From Timema cristinae (taxonomy: Eukaryota; Arthropoda; Insecta; Phasmatodea; Timematidae): DNA of 64,000 nt. Positions 48,885 to 58,388 of the stretch are shown here, one piece after another. The first letter of the stretch is position 1. The number at the start of each line of letters is the position of its first letter. Position numbers and translations under genes: made by a program. The stretch is from the NCBI GenBank assembly GCA_039000515.1, contig JBCFYV010000012.1, forward strand, positions 28,659,305 through 28,723,304, written 5' to 3'. The notes under the pieces were generated by a model. That model worked only from the letters and a program-made list of their open reading frames with translations. It was not told the DNA's origin and made no database searches.

Positions 48885-50631
48885 TTATTTTTGTTTTGTC
48901 ATAGTTAAATGAGAATTCTGAGCAGTGTGTTTGTTTACTAAAGATGAAATGTTTATTTCCATTTGAATTGTGGTCAAACGAAGTGAAGATTTTATTAATT
49001 TACTGGGTAAATGATTTTTTGTTTGTTTTCATTGTTGAAAACATATTTTCACAAATGTAAGTGCTACCAAACATCGAACATATATTTGGGCTAAGTTTAT
49101 TCAATGTGGATACCGTTCATTTACAAGTAATCTCCAAAACCCACCAGGTTGGAGATTGCCCTAGGATATTAGTAAGTTATTAGTTTGTAGCTCACATAGT
49201 CCCGTTTGCAATTCAAGATCTTTAACTTAAACTGTGACTACGACAGGATTATTGTAATCTAGACACTGTTGCTTCATGTCTTCAACATCAGTGAACCAAG
49301 AACGTAGATCCTGTTCAATCTGAACCAAATACGTCATAAATTGAGTAAATTCTGCATCCTCATGAAGTGCACTACTTCAAGAACTTGAACTTGAAAAACT
49401 TAAAGAGAATAATTAGTTTTTTAGGCAGTCATTTTAAAAATGTATTTTTTTTTCGAAAAGATGGGATATGGCCCATCAGTTTGATTTTATATATATATAT
49501 ATATATATATTTCTTGAAGTTCAAATTTAGAATGTTTAGGTATGCTGTTGGACAAATTAAGAAAGCTATAGTACTTAACCATTCTATATTTTGCATTTTA
49601 CTTTCAAAATCATCATTCTCAGTGTTAACGGTTTCCCGCAAAAATTGAAGAATTTCTCGTTCTAAAATGAAAAATTTATTTAAGGTTTTCCTTGCTACTA
49701 GCTACTAGCGTCCTATGGCTTTGTGCTTATTTGCCACCCCTAATTATATTTAATATTCATACTATGTCCTTCATCACTTTAATCAGATTTGTGAATTTAC
49801 CACATAAGTCCTCTTGGTGTATAACGCAGTGCAGGTCTGGGGTTTGGATGTTGTTTTTCTTGAGCAAACCGTCTAAGCCCGTATTATTTCCTGTCATACA
49901 CTTAGTAATTATACAGAATAATTTTGAAAAGTCACTATACATATATAAAACGGAGCTTAAATCTTTACATATATCGGGACCAGTAGCAGATGTTTAAGCG
50001 GCACTAAATCAAGCAACGTTTCTTTGACAAAAAGTTACTTTTAGTTCAAACAAATCTATCAGATGACTTACATCAATTGCATCAGTACTTTCATCAACGA
50101 TGAATGAACACAATTTAAAGTTTTCAATTTCACCTTTTAAATTGATTCCAAGTTGATTATTCATATCACAAATTATTCTAGAAACTGTTTGATATGACAA
50201 TGACACAATCTAAAAATTCAATACTGCTTTTTCGTCTCCGAACGCTTTTGCCATTTTAATTGTGGACTGTTTTATAACTTCAGCATTACTGAATGAAATA
50301 TTGTTTTATGATAAAAGAAAACACACTTCATATGAGGCTTGCAGGCTTGACTTTTTAGTAGTGGGGGCTTTAAAAATGCACTCATTTGTTTTTCAAGATT
50401 TGACTTCAGATCTCCGACGAAATATATGTGAGATCCTTCAATGATGTGGCTATATTTTTCTCTGTGGGGGCAATAATGATGTCTACAAATATTATATTAT
50501 TTATTCATTTAAATCACTTAAAAGGATGTTAAAAACTATGTTTTTTCTTTGAATTGTAAAAACAAATAATCCAACTTGCACTTTTCATTAAATAACCTGT
50601 TCTTGACTTCCACTTTTCTTTTTTTACTCAA
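48885..50631 (-). pseudogene. hAT-family (ZBED5/GTF2IRD2-type) transposase, near full-length pseudogene
   Basis: Translating the minus strand from about 50631 in several frames gives the family in order. The N-terminus is SKKRKVEVKNRLFNEKC. A degraded BED finger ends RHHYCPHREKYSH. Then come ASYEVCFLLS, MAKAFGDEK and SYQTVSRIICDM. The catalytic-core block CSFIVDESTDAIDVSHL (about 50090) contains the DES triplet. Next are MTGNNTGLDGLLKKNN and LHCVIHQEDL, then WLSTIAFLICPTAYLNILNL (about 49530). The C-terminal dimerisation block is FWRLLVNERYP and MFGSTYICENMFSTMK (about 49030). Several stops, frameshifts and a (TA)n expansion (49483-49511) break it, and the normal start codon is lost. hAT transposases bind terminal repeats and excise the element in the nucleus; this copy cannot. 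Terminal repeats were not found. Confidence 0.8.
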
Positions 50632-50903
50632 TTTACTTAAACTGATTGTTAAACTCCCAAAAATTTCAACGTAACTAAAGATAATAATAGTGAATAAAAG
50701 AATTACACACTAAATCACGCAAACAGAGCTAAAGCAAAATTACAAAAACAGAAGCAACGGTATTCCATCAAACAGTCTGATTACAACTTAAATACATTTA
50801 ACGGCTGTACTTTGGTCCTTTGGCATCACACTTTACCAAATGTAAGACAAGGATGGATAAGCTTCAAAGAAATGTGAGTTTGTGGGTTGGAGTGTTGGGG
50901 GGA
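50632..50903. other. Flank between hAT pseudogene and LTR element
   Basis: AT-rich 270 bp with no feature. It is presumably upstream sequence of the hAT element. Confidence 0.5.
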
Positions 50904-50907
50904 TAGT

Positions 50908-51539
50908 TGTAACGTTCTGGATTTACGTTACCGCGATGGGCGCCTATTGCAGAATTATGATTAATACACTTTTCATTTTGACATGTTTTTTATTGCTGAA
51001 TTAGTTTAATTAATGCGAAAATAGATCATGTCGAAATATATACGCGGGCTAGCGCGGACAGATGTTACTAGACGCCAAGTGAGTTCTGTCAGTATTGGAC
51101 ACCAACTGCCAACTGACAACTCCCAACTCCCAACTGACCACTGCCTTTATGTTGCACCATCCCTTGTATATATTCCTTGGTCATGGAAGCTTCGAGAAGG
51201 TTTAGTTTAGAAAAACAAAATACAAGACAAAAACATCTCTGTTTTACTCGAAGCTTCTAGAGCCGGAAAATGACACAAGTTACATTTTAAAATCTCTCTT
51301 CGAACCTTCGAGAAGAGGAAGTTACTATTAAAATTATATATATTGTCAAACTGACTTGACTGGTGTCACGTGCGTGACGTCACTGATCAGTGGCTTTTGC
51401 CTTCTTAGAAGAAGAAGTGCTTTAAGCGCCATTTAATATACTATATAATTTAAATGAAATAAGATATGTTTATAAAATTAGGACGATATTATTGTCAATG
51501 CTTTCACATACTTTTTAGGGGCAAATCAATTACATTACA
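50908..51539 (-). repeat. 3' LTR of the gypsy element
   Basis: Downstream LTR in element orientation, 632 bp. It differs from 60719-61351 by a one-base deletion near 51167 and an A/T difference near 51274. It carries the same HSE arrays (51185-51199, 51301-51315), CRE (51375-51382) and E-box (51367-51372). Confidence 0.95.
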
Positions 51540-51553
51540 ATACCCCCCAAAGT
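51540..51553 (-). other. Polypurine tract
   Basis: Directly inside the 3' LTR the minus strand reads ACTTTGGGGGGTAT. A G-rich purine run abutting the LTR is where plus-strand DNA synthesis would be primed. Confidence 0.7.
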
Positions 51554-51636
51554 GTATCTGAAAGTAGAGACCTAGTCGTATACTTTTTGATACGCTTTGC
51601 TAAAAAAAATAAAAGACGAGAAAAGACGGCATGATC

Positions 51637-51745
51637 ATTTTTCGCACACCCTGTATAAAATTTCACAAGTTACAATATTTTGAAACATCCTGTATAACCT
51701 TTCACAAATTGGATAAATTCAAATAATTTGGAACACTCTGTATAA
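51637..51745. repeat. Triplicate CCTGTATAA motif
   Basis: CACACCCTGTATAA, AACATCCTGTATAA and AACACTCTGTATAA occur at about 51648, 51687 and 51732, each near a TTTCACAA-like phrase in the first two cases. Spacing is about 38 and 45 bp. Confidence 0.6.
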
Positions 51746-53730
51746 TGTTGTTCTTGAATGATAATATTTGAATTGGTGTTCTCCGACTGTAAGTTTACAT
51801 GAAATATATATATATATTGAAGTTATATAAATCAAACATTAAAATATAAAATGTTAATTAAAAGTTGAAATTAGATAAATCAAATATCAAGATATAAAAT
51901 TGTTAAGTATAATTACAATTAATTGAAATAAAATAATCTAAGTTTATTATATAAAAATTTGGATTTAATATAAAGATTTGAATTTAATTATTACAAATCA
52001 AAGTTTTTTATTTTTTATTAAAAAAAAACAAAATTCGTTGCTATAACGTCCTTAAGATTTATTAAAATACATTAAACTTGTTAATAAAAAATGGAATATA
52101 ATTGTCACTAATAAAAGTGTCTTAATTATTTATTGGTTTAAACACTTCGTTGCACTTTTTATTTCAATGATCCTTCACGGATCCTCTTTTAATTATTAGA
52201 ATTATTTTGATGATCCTTCACGGATCCACTTTTACTATTATTATTTTAACATACTTAAGAAACACTCTTAATGCTACACATACCCTTAAAAACCTGACGG
52301 CCAAATTCGCTATATGAGCCATCACTTGAAATACATTTACAAAATAATTAGCTTAAAAACACAAAAGAATAATTCACAAAATAAACCCAATTACTTAAAA
52401 GATAATATAATTACATTGTTTCGGACAGAGAAAGGATAATAACAGAACATCTGAACCACCTTACCTAAATCTTTATTTATTCATGAGGATACCTAATCTC
52501 AAAACAAATTTAAAATACTTGAAATATATAGACGATAATCTTGGAATCATAAAATATTATTTTTTTTTATTTTTTTTTATTTGAATAATGAATTTCTCAT
52601 TAGTGAAAAAATCTTTAACTGCATCTTTCTGTTGATTACAATCTTTTGACTATTACCTGTTAGCCTTAGGCATTTAAAAAATAAAATTATAGTAACATCT
52701 TTTATAGTAGCCTAATTAGGTCTAACATCCTAATTAGCTCTCATCCTTGTTAATACATTAGCATTATTTGTTATATCACGTAATCACAGAATATCCTTTT
52801 AAACTTATTCACAATCTCCTCAATATCTTTAAATTTTAATCCAGAATTAACCATTGGATATTTATCGCATATTATTTAGTGGAAAACTTAGGCCTCTGCC
52901 TCATTTATTATAACTGACTATTTGTTGCGTTGTACTAGCTCTATGTTTGTGAATACCTGTTACCTGAACTTTGGTGATCCCTTTGACTCACCACTTATAA
53001 AAAAAATGAAATTATTCATCATGGCTTACTACATCTAAGTCCATGGCTTAATACACCTCAACTTCCTCACTCAATTCTCCTCAACGCTGCTAGATGCCCT
53101 CGGGCCATCCTTAAACTCATAACGACGATTAATTAATCTAGATCATGGCTTGCCCATAGCTAAGACCATATCTGAAAAAACCTCAACTCCACTTTCTCAA
53201 CCTATATACCTCAATTAAAAGACCTCAACTCCACTATCTGAAAAAAAAAGCTTTTAAACAAGACTCTACTGGCCTCTTATTTCCACTCACCTTAACATAC
53301 TGTAATAAGCACTCAAGTGCATATCTAAATTAATCTCTCTAGATATCTTAGATCTTATTCTTCCGCTTATCAGCCTACTCTGTGATTTCTTTAATATCTG
53401 AATCAAAATCGTTGAATTTATTGCCATTTAATTAATTGAATTAAAATAACCCCCACCTAAATATTAAAATCCTTATCTTGATTATAAAAAAAATGCATCA
53501 TTGATGAAATAATATATTTATTCAGATTTCCAAGATTGTCTATTAATTAATAAAACTTCCTAACTTTCTCATAAATTAAAATTATATAACTTCTTGTTAA
53601 AATTAAAATTTATATTTTTATCTCTAATTATTACTTAAACAATAGTTTACAATTAACAAAAATTATGACCCACTCTTAGAATATACTTAGACCCTAATCT
53701 CTCCTCGCATGATTTCAGGTTTTCACGCTC

Positions 53731-53900
53731 CTCCAGCTGACAAACTTATCCAAGCCCTCACCTAACCTTCTATGCGATGTTATCCCTTGCATGCTTCTAA
53801 GGGTCCATGCCCCCTCCAGCTGACAAACATATCCAAGCCCTCACCTAACCTTCTATCCGATGTTATCCCTTGCATGCTTCTAAGGGTCCATGCCCCCTCC
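53731..53900. repeat. 83-bp tandem duplication
   Basis: Two copies of an 83-bp unit (CTCCAGCTGACAAAC ... GGGTCCATGCCCC) at 53731-53813 and 53814-53896 differ at a handful of positions. Confidence 0.9.
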
Positions 53901-53935
53901 TATTTGTTCTCCTAACATGTTTCTTCTGGTAAGAC

Positions 53936-54400
53936 AAGATAAAGTAATTGTATTTACTTTCCAAAGTTGGATTATTGAATATTAAGGAAGTGGGGCTGCT
54001 ATCCACACCTATCTGAACAATTAAATATATTCCATATACAAGGTTAAAAGATATAATTTACATAATATACTATGAGCCTAACGTCTCACAATTCTTGTTA
54101 TATTTCTTATAATAATATTATTTTCACTTATGTTTTTACTCCCTTTCTCTACTATTTACGTTTTGCCTAACTGGAAATTTTATTTTCCGCAGTTGGACTT
54201 TTAATTTAAATGTTAAGGGGGTGGGTCATATACCTCACCTATCCTTACAAAAAAAATGGACTCCCATTTACAAGGTTAAAATGATAAAGTTATATATTAT
54301 ACTAGGAGCCCCTCGTCATACAATTCTCATTTTATCATTATTATTTTACGATATTTTTTCTCTTTCTTAGTTGACCTAACTTGAAAAGACCTTTTCTCTG
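53936..54400. repeat. Diverged tandem duplication of about 230 bp
   Basis: The segment with AGTTGGATTATTG (53964), CACACCTATCTGAACAA and ACAAGGTTAAAAG (54038) is echoed 227-231 bp later by AGTTGGACTTTTA (54191), CCTCACCTATCCTTACAA and ACAAGGTTAAAAT (54270). The order is the same, with many substitutions. Confidence 0.7.
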
Positions 54401-55000
54401 AACTGCTTCGCGATGAAGACTTACTGATCCCTACTCTAATCCTTTCAAGTTCTGCCGACTACTTAAGCTGTCCTGTCTATCTCGTTGAGCGAAAATAAAA
54501 AAAAAATTATGTTATTATTTATTACTAGAGTTACTTTTGTCTTCTGTGTGTCGTCTTACCCTTCCAAAGAAAGATGTTTTCAGACTGTTGTTTTGCGTTG
54601 TAGAGATAACAATAGATGACCACCTGTAATAAGTGCGATGTAGGAATGACAATGTCGTTGAAACACAAGTATGGAACCGAGTTACACGTCAATAAATACT
54701 CCCTCTCATTTTGACAAAAGAAATATTAGTTCTGCCCTTTCAAAAAAAAAGATTTTTGTCACTTTTCGTGTTTGGTCGTTTATGGTTTCTTTACAATTTC
54801 ATTTTGAGGTGTGTCACCCTCCTTACTCACTTCAAAATAACACGCAGTTGCCTCAGAAAGAGGTGACTCTTTCAACATGTATTTTTTCTAGTTATTGTGC
54901 TACAGGTCCAGGTTCGAACTCTTGCATAGTCATTTTACTATTTATTCATGTAAATACAATCCTGTTCCTATCCTTTATAATTAATGTAGCTGAAAAATGT

Positions 55001-57193
55001 TTAGATATCTGTCTTGCTATAATAGGGTTTTAATTCTGTAACATTAAAAACACCTCTAATCTTAAGAGTCTCAGGGTCTTGAATTAAGTATACATTTTGA
55101 CCTATTTGATATTTTACCTGATATGGTCCTTCATATAGTAAAAAGAACTTTTTTACTTCCTTATTCAAAGCTGATGATAATTGATGATTTTTTACAAGAA
55201 CTAACTGGCCATTTGCGTATTCAATAGGTTTAAGAATCTTTTTATCATGGTACCGGGTTCGTTTCTCTGCTGTATCTTTTAATCTTTTTACTGCTAGATG
55301 TAATTTAGTTTGATGATCTTTTTCTAATCTTTGTGGAAACTTGAAGAGTTTCTCGAGATTTCTAACTGGTCTATTTCCCATCATTAATTCTTGAGGTGTG
55401 TAACCTGTGCTTTCATGAGTTATTGAATTTAGACAAATTTCTATTCTTTCTACATAATTTGCCCATGAAGCATGATTGTCATGACAAAATAACCTTAAAA
55501 ACCTACCTATCTCTCTGTTAACTCTTTCTACACTATTGCTTTGGGGATGATATACAGAAGTATATTTTACAATAATTTTGTTATCTGTTAGAGTTGACCT
55601 CCATTTTATGCTTGTGAACTGTGTTCCATGATCAGAAACAATAGTTTGGGGAATACCTACATCTTTTACATAGTATTTTATTATCTTATTTGTGACTGCA
55701 TTGGCAGTCGCTCTCCTCATTGTATATAATTTAACATATTTAGTGCAAATATCTAGAACAGCAAATATATACTGTACACCTCTAATACTAGAAGGTAGTG
55801 GTCCATATATATCGACAAAAACTAATTGTAACGGTTGGTCAGCTAATACATTCTTCATTAAGCCCTCATACTTTACATTAGGGATTTTGGTTTTTTGACA
55901 TATGTCACACTGTCTTAATACTTTTGCTATAGTTCTGTTCATCTTGGGAAAATTACATGATTCTCTTAAAATATTATAACATTTTTTTACCCCTACATGA
56001 GCGTACTGTTGATGGCAATTCTCTATTACAGTTATTATTAATTCTGTGGGAATACAAATAGTCCAAATTTTATCTATGGAGGTTTTTTTGAAAAGTAAAT
56101 TATTATAAATTTGATAGTTATTTGCAATTTCTAATTTGGGTTCTGACTGTTCTAATTCTGTAAACACCTTGTTTAGTTTTTTATTCTGTCTTTGACATAC
56201 TGGTAATTCCTTTTTTATTTTATTTTCTGTTTCATTAATAGGTTTTCTTTTATGTACTAAAACTCTAAATTCCCTATCGATGGTACCTTCTACTGTGCCT
56301 TCAGGTGGATAGCGTGATAAAGTGTCTGCTATTACTTGGTCTTTTCCTGCTATATATTTTATTGTTAAATTATATTCTTGTAATAGTAGGATCCATCTAG
56401 TTAAGCGACCATGAAGTAATTTACATTTATTAATAAAAATTAATGCCTTATGATCCGTGTATAGAGTAGTTGGTTTTCCATAAATATAAATTCTAAATTG
56501 TTGACATCCATATACTATAGCTAATAGTTGTTTCTCTGTAATTGTATAATTAACTTCAGGACCATGAAGTACTCTGCTAGCATATGCTATCGGCCTACGG
56601 TCTCCTTCTTTATCAAATTGAAACAGCTCAGCACCTATTGCCAATCCAGATGCGTCACAACATATGTTCATGGGTTGTTCAAGGTCAGGGTGTTTTAAGG
56701 TTACTGTACTTACAAATTGTTGTTTAATGTGGTCCATTGCTGCATCTTCTGCACTGCACCAGTTCCATTCCTGATTCTTTTTTGTTAAATTTAGTAATGG
56801 TATCACAAGGTCTGAATGGTTTTTGACAAATTTTCTGTAATAATTTATAAGACCCAGAAAAGCTTGTAGTTGTTTTTTGTTCTTTGGGGTAGGAAATTCC
56901 CTAATTGACCTGGTTTTATTTTGATCTGCTGAAATTCCCTCTGGGGATATTATATGACCTAAAAAGTTAATTTGTTCACAAAGAAAGGAAGATTTTTTGA
57001 AATTGACTGTCATTCCTCCTGTTTTAAGTTTACTTAATACCAATTCTAACTGTTTTATATGTTGCTCAAATGTTTTTGATGCGATCACTATGTCATCTAC
57101 GTACAGAGTTACAAAACTAAGCACCTCAGGGCCTAGGACCTTTTCTAATCCCCTAATAAACTTACTTGTTGATACTGTTAGTCCGAAAGGCAT
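55001..57193 (-). CDS. Gypsy Pol, RT palm to integrase (730 codons)
   Basis: Continues pol in the same frame as 57197-57409, directly after an in-frame TAA at 57197-57199. It opens MPFGLT, with YVDD at residues 31-34 (RT active site, motif C), then the RT thumb and connection. RNase H shows D180, E220, D247 and D290. Integrase has an H394-H399-C429-C432 zinc site, a D461, D521, E556 triad with 35 residues between the last two, and a C-terminal GPY module at 689-691. These enzymes copy element RNA into DNA, remove the RNA and insert the product. All catalytic residues are intact. Translation from its own ATG would give a product missing the first RT motifs. The ORF ends before the 3.4-kb tail. 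Confidence 0.95.
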   Translation of the reverse strand: MPFGLTVSTSKFIRGLEKVLGPEVLSFVTLYVDDIVIASKTFEQHIKQLELVLSKLKTGGMTVNFKKSSFLCEQINFLGHIISPEGISADQNKTRSIREFPTPKNKKQLQAFLGLINYYRKFVKNHSDLVIPLLNLTKKNQEWNWCSAEDAAMDHIKQQFVSTVTLKHPDLEQPMNICCDASGLAIGAELFQFDKEGDRRPIAYASRVLHGPEVNYTITEKQLLAIVYGCQQFRIYIYGKPTTLYTDHKALIFINKCKLLHGRLTRWILLLQEYNLTIKYIAGKDQVIADTLSRYPPEGTVEGTIDREFRVLVHKRKPINETENKIKKELPVCQRQNKKLNKVFTELEQSEPKLEIANNYQIYNNLLFKKTSIDKIWTICIPTELIITVIENCHQQYAHVGVKKCYNILRESCNFPKMNRTIAKVLRQCDICQKTKIPNVKYEGLMKNVLADQPLQLVFVDIYGPLPSSIRGVQYIFAVLDICTKYVKLYTMRRATANAVTNKIIKYYVKDVGIPQTIVSDHGTQFTSIKWRSTLTDNKIIVKYTSVYHPQSNSVERVNREIGRFLRLFCHDNHASWANYVERIEICLNSITHESTGYTPQELMMGNRPVRNLEKLFKFPQRLEKDHQTKLHLAVKRLKDTAEKRTRYHDKKILKPIEYANGQLVLVKNHQLSSALNKEVKKFFLLYEGPYQVKYQIGQNVYLIQDPETLKIRGVFNVTELKPYYSKTDI

Positions 57194-57196
57194 TAT

Positions 57197-57409
57197 TTAA
57201 AAACAAAAAGTTCTTCCATTGTATATAAAAGAGGTATATTTTCTAGAGTCTGGTTCTAGTTCAATTTGCCAAAAAGAGCTGACTAAATCTAGTGAAGTTA
57301 AAAATTTACAGCCATCAAATTTCTGAATTAATTCATTCGCTGGTGCTGGTGATTCATTATCATTAATTAAAATTTGATTTACTTTACGGGCATCTAAACA
57401 TAATCTCAC
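57197..57409 (-). pseudogene. Gypsy Pol, RT fingers/palm fragment between two lesions
   Basis: 70 codons beginning RLCLDARKVN and containing SLDLVSSFWQIEL, the RT motif A with its catalytic aspartate. The segment ends at TAA just before MPFGLT. Upstream it is out of frame with 57406-58362 by one base. It has no start codon of its own in eukaryotic terms, so it can only be read as part of pol. The lesion at its 5' side lies in a G run and could be a sequencing length error. The TAA is a true in-frame stop in this sequence. Confidence 0.9.
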
Positions 57410-58362
57410 ACCCCATCTTTTTTCTTAACTACCACTAATGGGTTTATTATGTCAGAACTACACCGCTCAATTATATCCCATTCCAACATGTGATTAAGGG
57501 TCTCCTCTACAGCTGATCTCTGGCTATAGGGTACAGGATATGATTTGCTATTGAAAGGGGAATGATCTGATACTTCCAATTTACATTTGTATAAATTATT
57601 TAATCCTGGTTTTTCTGAAAAGATTTCTTTATGTTGCCACATTACGTCTAATAATTTTTGTTTTTGCTCTGTACTGATGGCTGACAGTTTACAAATTATT
57701 TTTTCTATATCTGTCCAAGGTATTTGTAGACTAGTGACTGATAATTGTTGTAATCTTTTTATATTACTTTGTTGAAATTGATCGCTCATTATTCCCTTTA
57801 CTTGTAGTCTTAGAATATTTGAACAAACTTTTTCGCTAAATGGCACACTCAAATTAAAAGGTTTTTTATTAATTGACACCTGTTTATTTTGATAATTTAT
57901 ATCAACCTCAAATCCTGCTAGCCAATCTGACCCTAATATAATTGGAACATTTAAATTTTCAATGATAAGAAATATGATACTCATTTTTATATTACTTATT
58001 TCAACATCAATTAATACTTGTTTTTTAACCTTTTTGTTTTTAGTCCCTGTTGCGCCTATAATTACTGTATTGGTTACTGGTAATACGGGAATGGCCGTTT
58101 TTAAATCACTATTTTTTATTTCATCAAAACATTCTTGTGACATTGCTGTCACCTCTGATCCTGTGTCTAGTAACATTTTTACTTTAATAGCCCCTAATTT
58201 TCCTTCAATTTCAGGTGATACTGATTTACTATATTTGTTTTTTTTGGTTGCTTCAAATAACAAGTCTTCTTTTGGGTTACCCTGTAGTATTACATTTTGT
58301 CTAACATATTCTAAATAGGCTGATTGTTCTGTGGTCCGATTTTTACTGGTAATCTTCATCAC
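57406..58362 (-). CDS. Gypsy Pol N-terminus: protease and start of RT (318 codons)
   Basis: Residues 62-80 contain LLDTGSEVTAMS, the aspartic protease active site (D66-T67-G68-S69), and IILGSDWL at 141-148 completes the retropepsin fold. The C-terminal part leads to LVVVKKKDG, the beginning of the RT fingers, and then runs into TGA. The first ATG is at 58359. The frame stays open upstream into the end of gag, one base back from the gag frame, so a -1 shift at or before the gag stop (58389-58391) is a plausible route of synthesis. I see no perfect slippery heptamer. The protease would cleave Gag and Pol. Confidence 0.9.
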   Translation of the reverse strand: MMKITSKNRTTEQSAYLEYVRQNVILQGNPKEDLLFEATKKNKYSKSVSPEIEGKLGAIKVKMLLDTGSEVTAMSQECFDEIKNSDLKTAIPVLPVTNTVIIGATGTKNKKVKKQVLIDVEISNIKMSIIFLIIENLNVPIILGSDWLAGFEVDINYQNKQVSINKKPFNLSVPFSEKVCSNILRLQVKGIMSDQFQQSNIKRLQQLSVTSLQIPWTDIEKIICKLSAISTEQKQKLLDVMWQHKEIFSEKPGLNNLYKCKLEVSDHSPFNSKSYPVPYSQRSAVEETLNHMLEWDIIERCSSDIINPLVVVKKKDGV

Positions 58363-58388
58363 GTACGGACTGTCACGTGATTGACTTT

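Larger units (their letters stand above)
51554..55000 (-). other. 3.4-kb non-coding tail of the gypsy element
   Basis: No ORF of note occurs on the element's coding strand between the pol stop and the polypurine tract. The tail holds several internal repeats listed separately, and short duplicates of CCTTCACGGATCC at 52172 and 52210. It lies where some relatives have an envelope-like gene, but no such sequence is recognisable. The 120-codon plus ORF at 54671-55033 is antisense and has no recognisable domain. Confidence 0.6.

Noticed and set aside
51554..55000. Envelope-like third ORF in the gypsy element
   Set aside because: No minus-strand frame of useful length and no recognisable signal peptide, fusion peptide or transmembrane layout.
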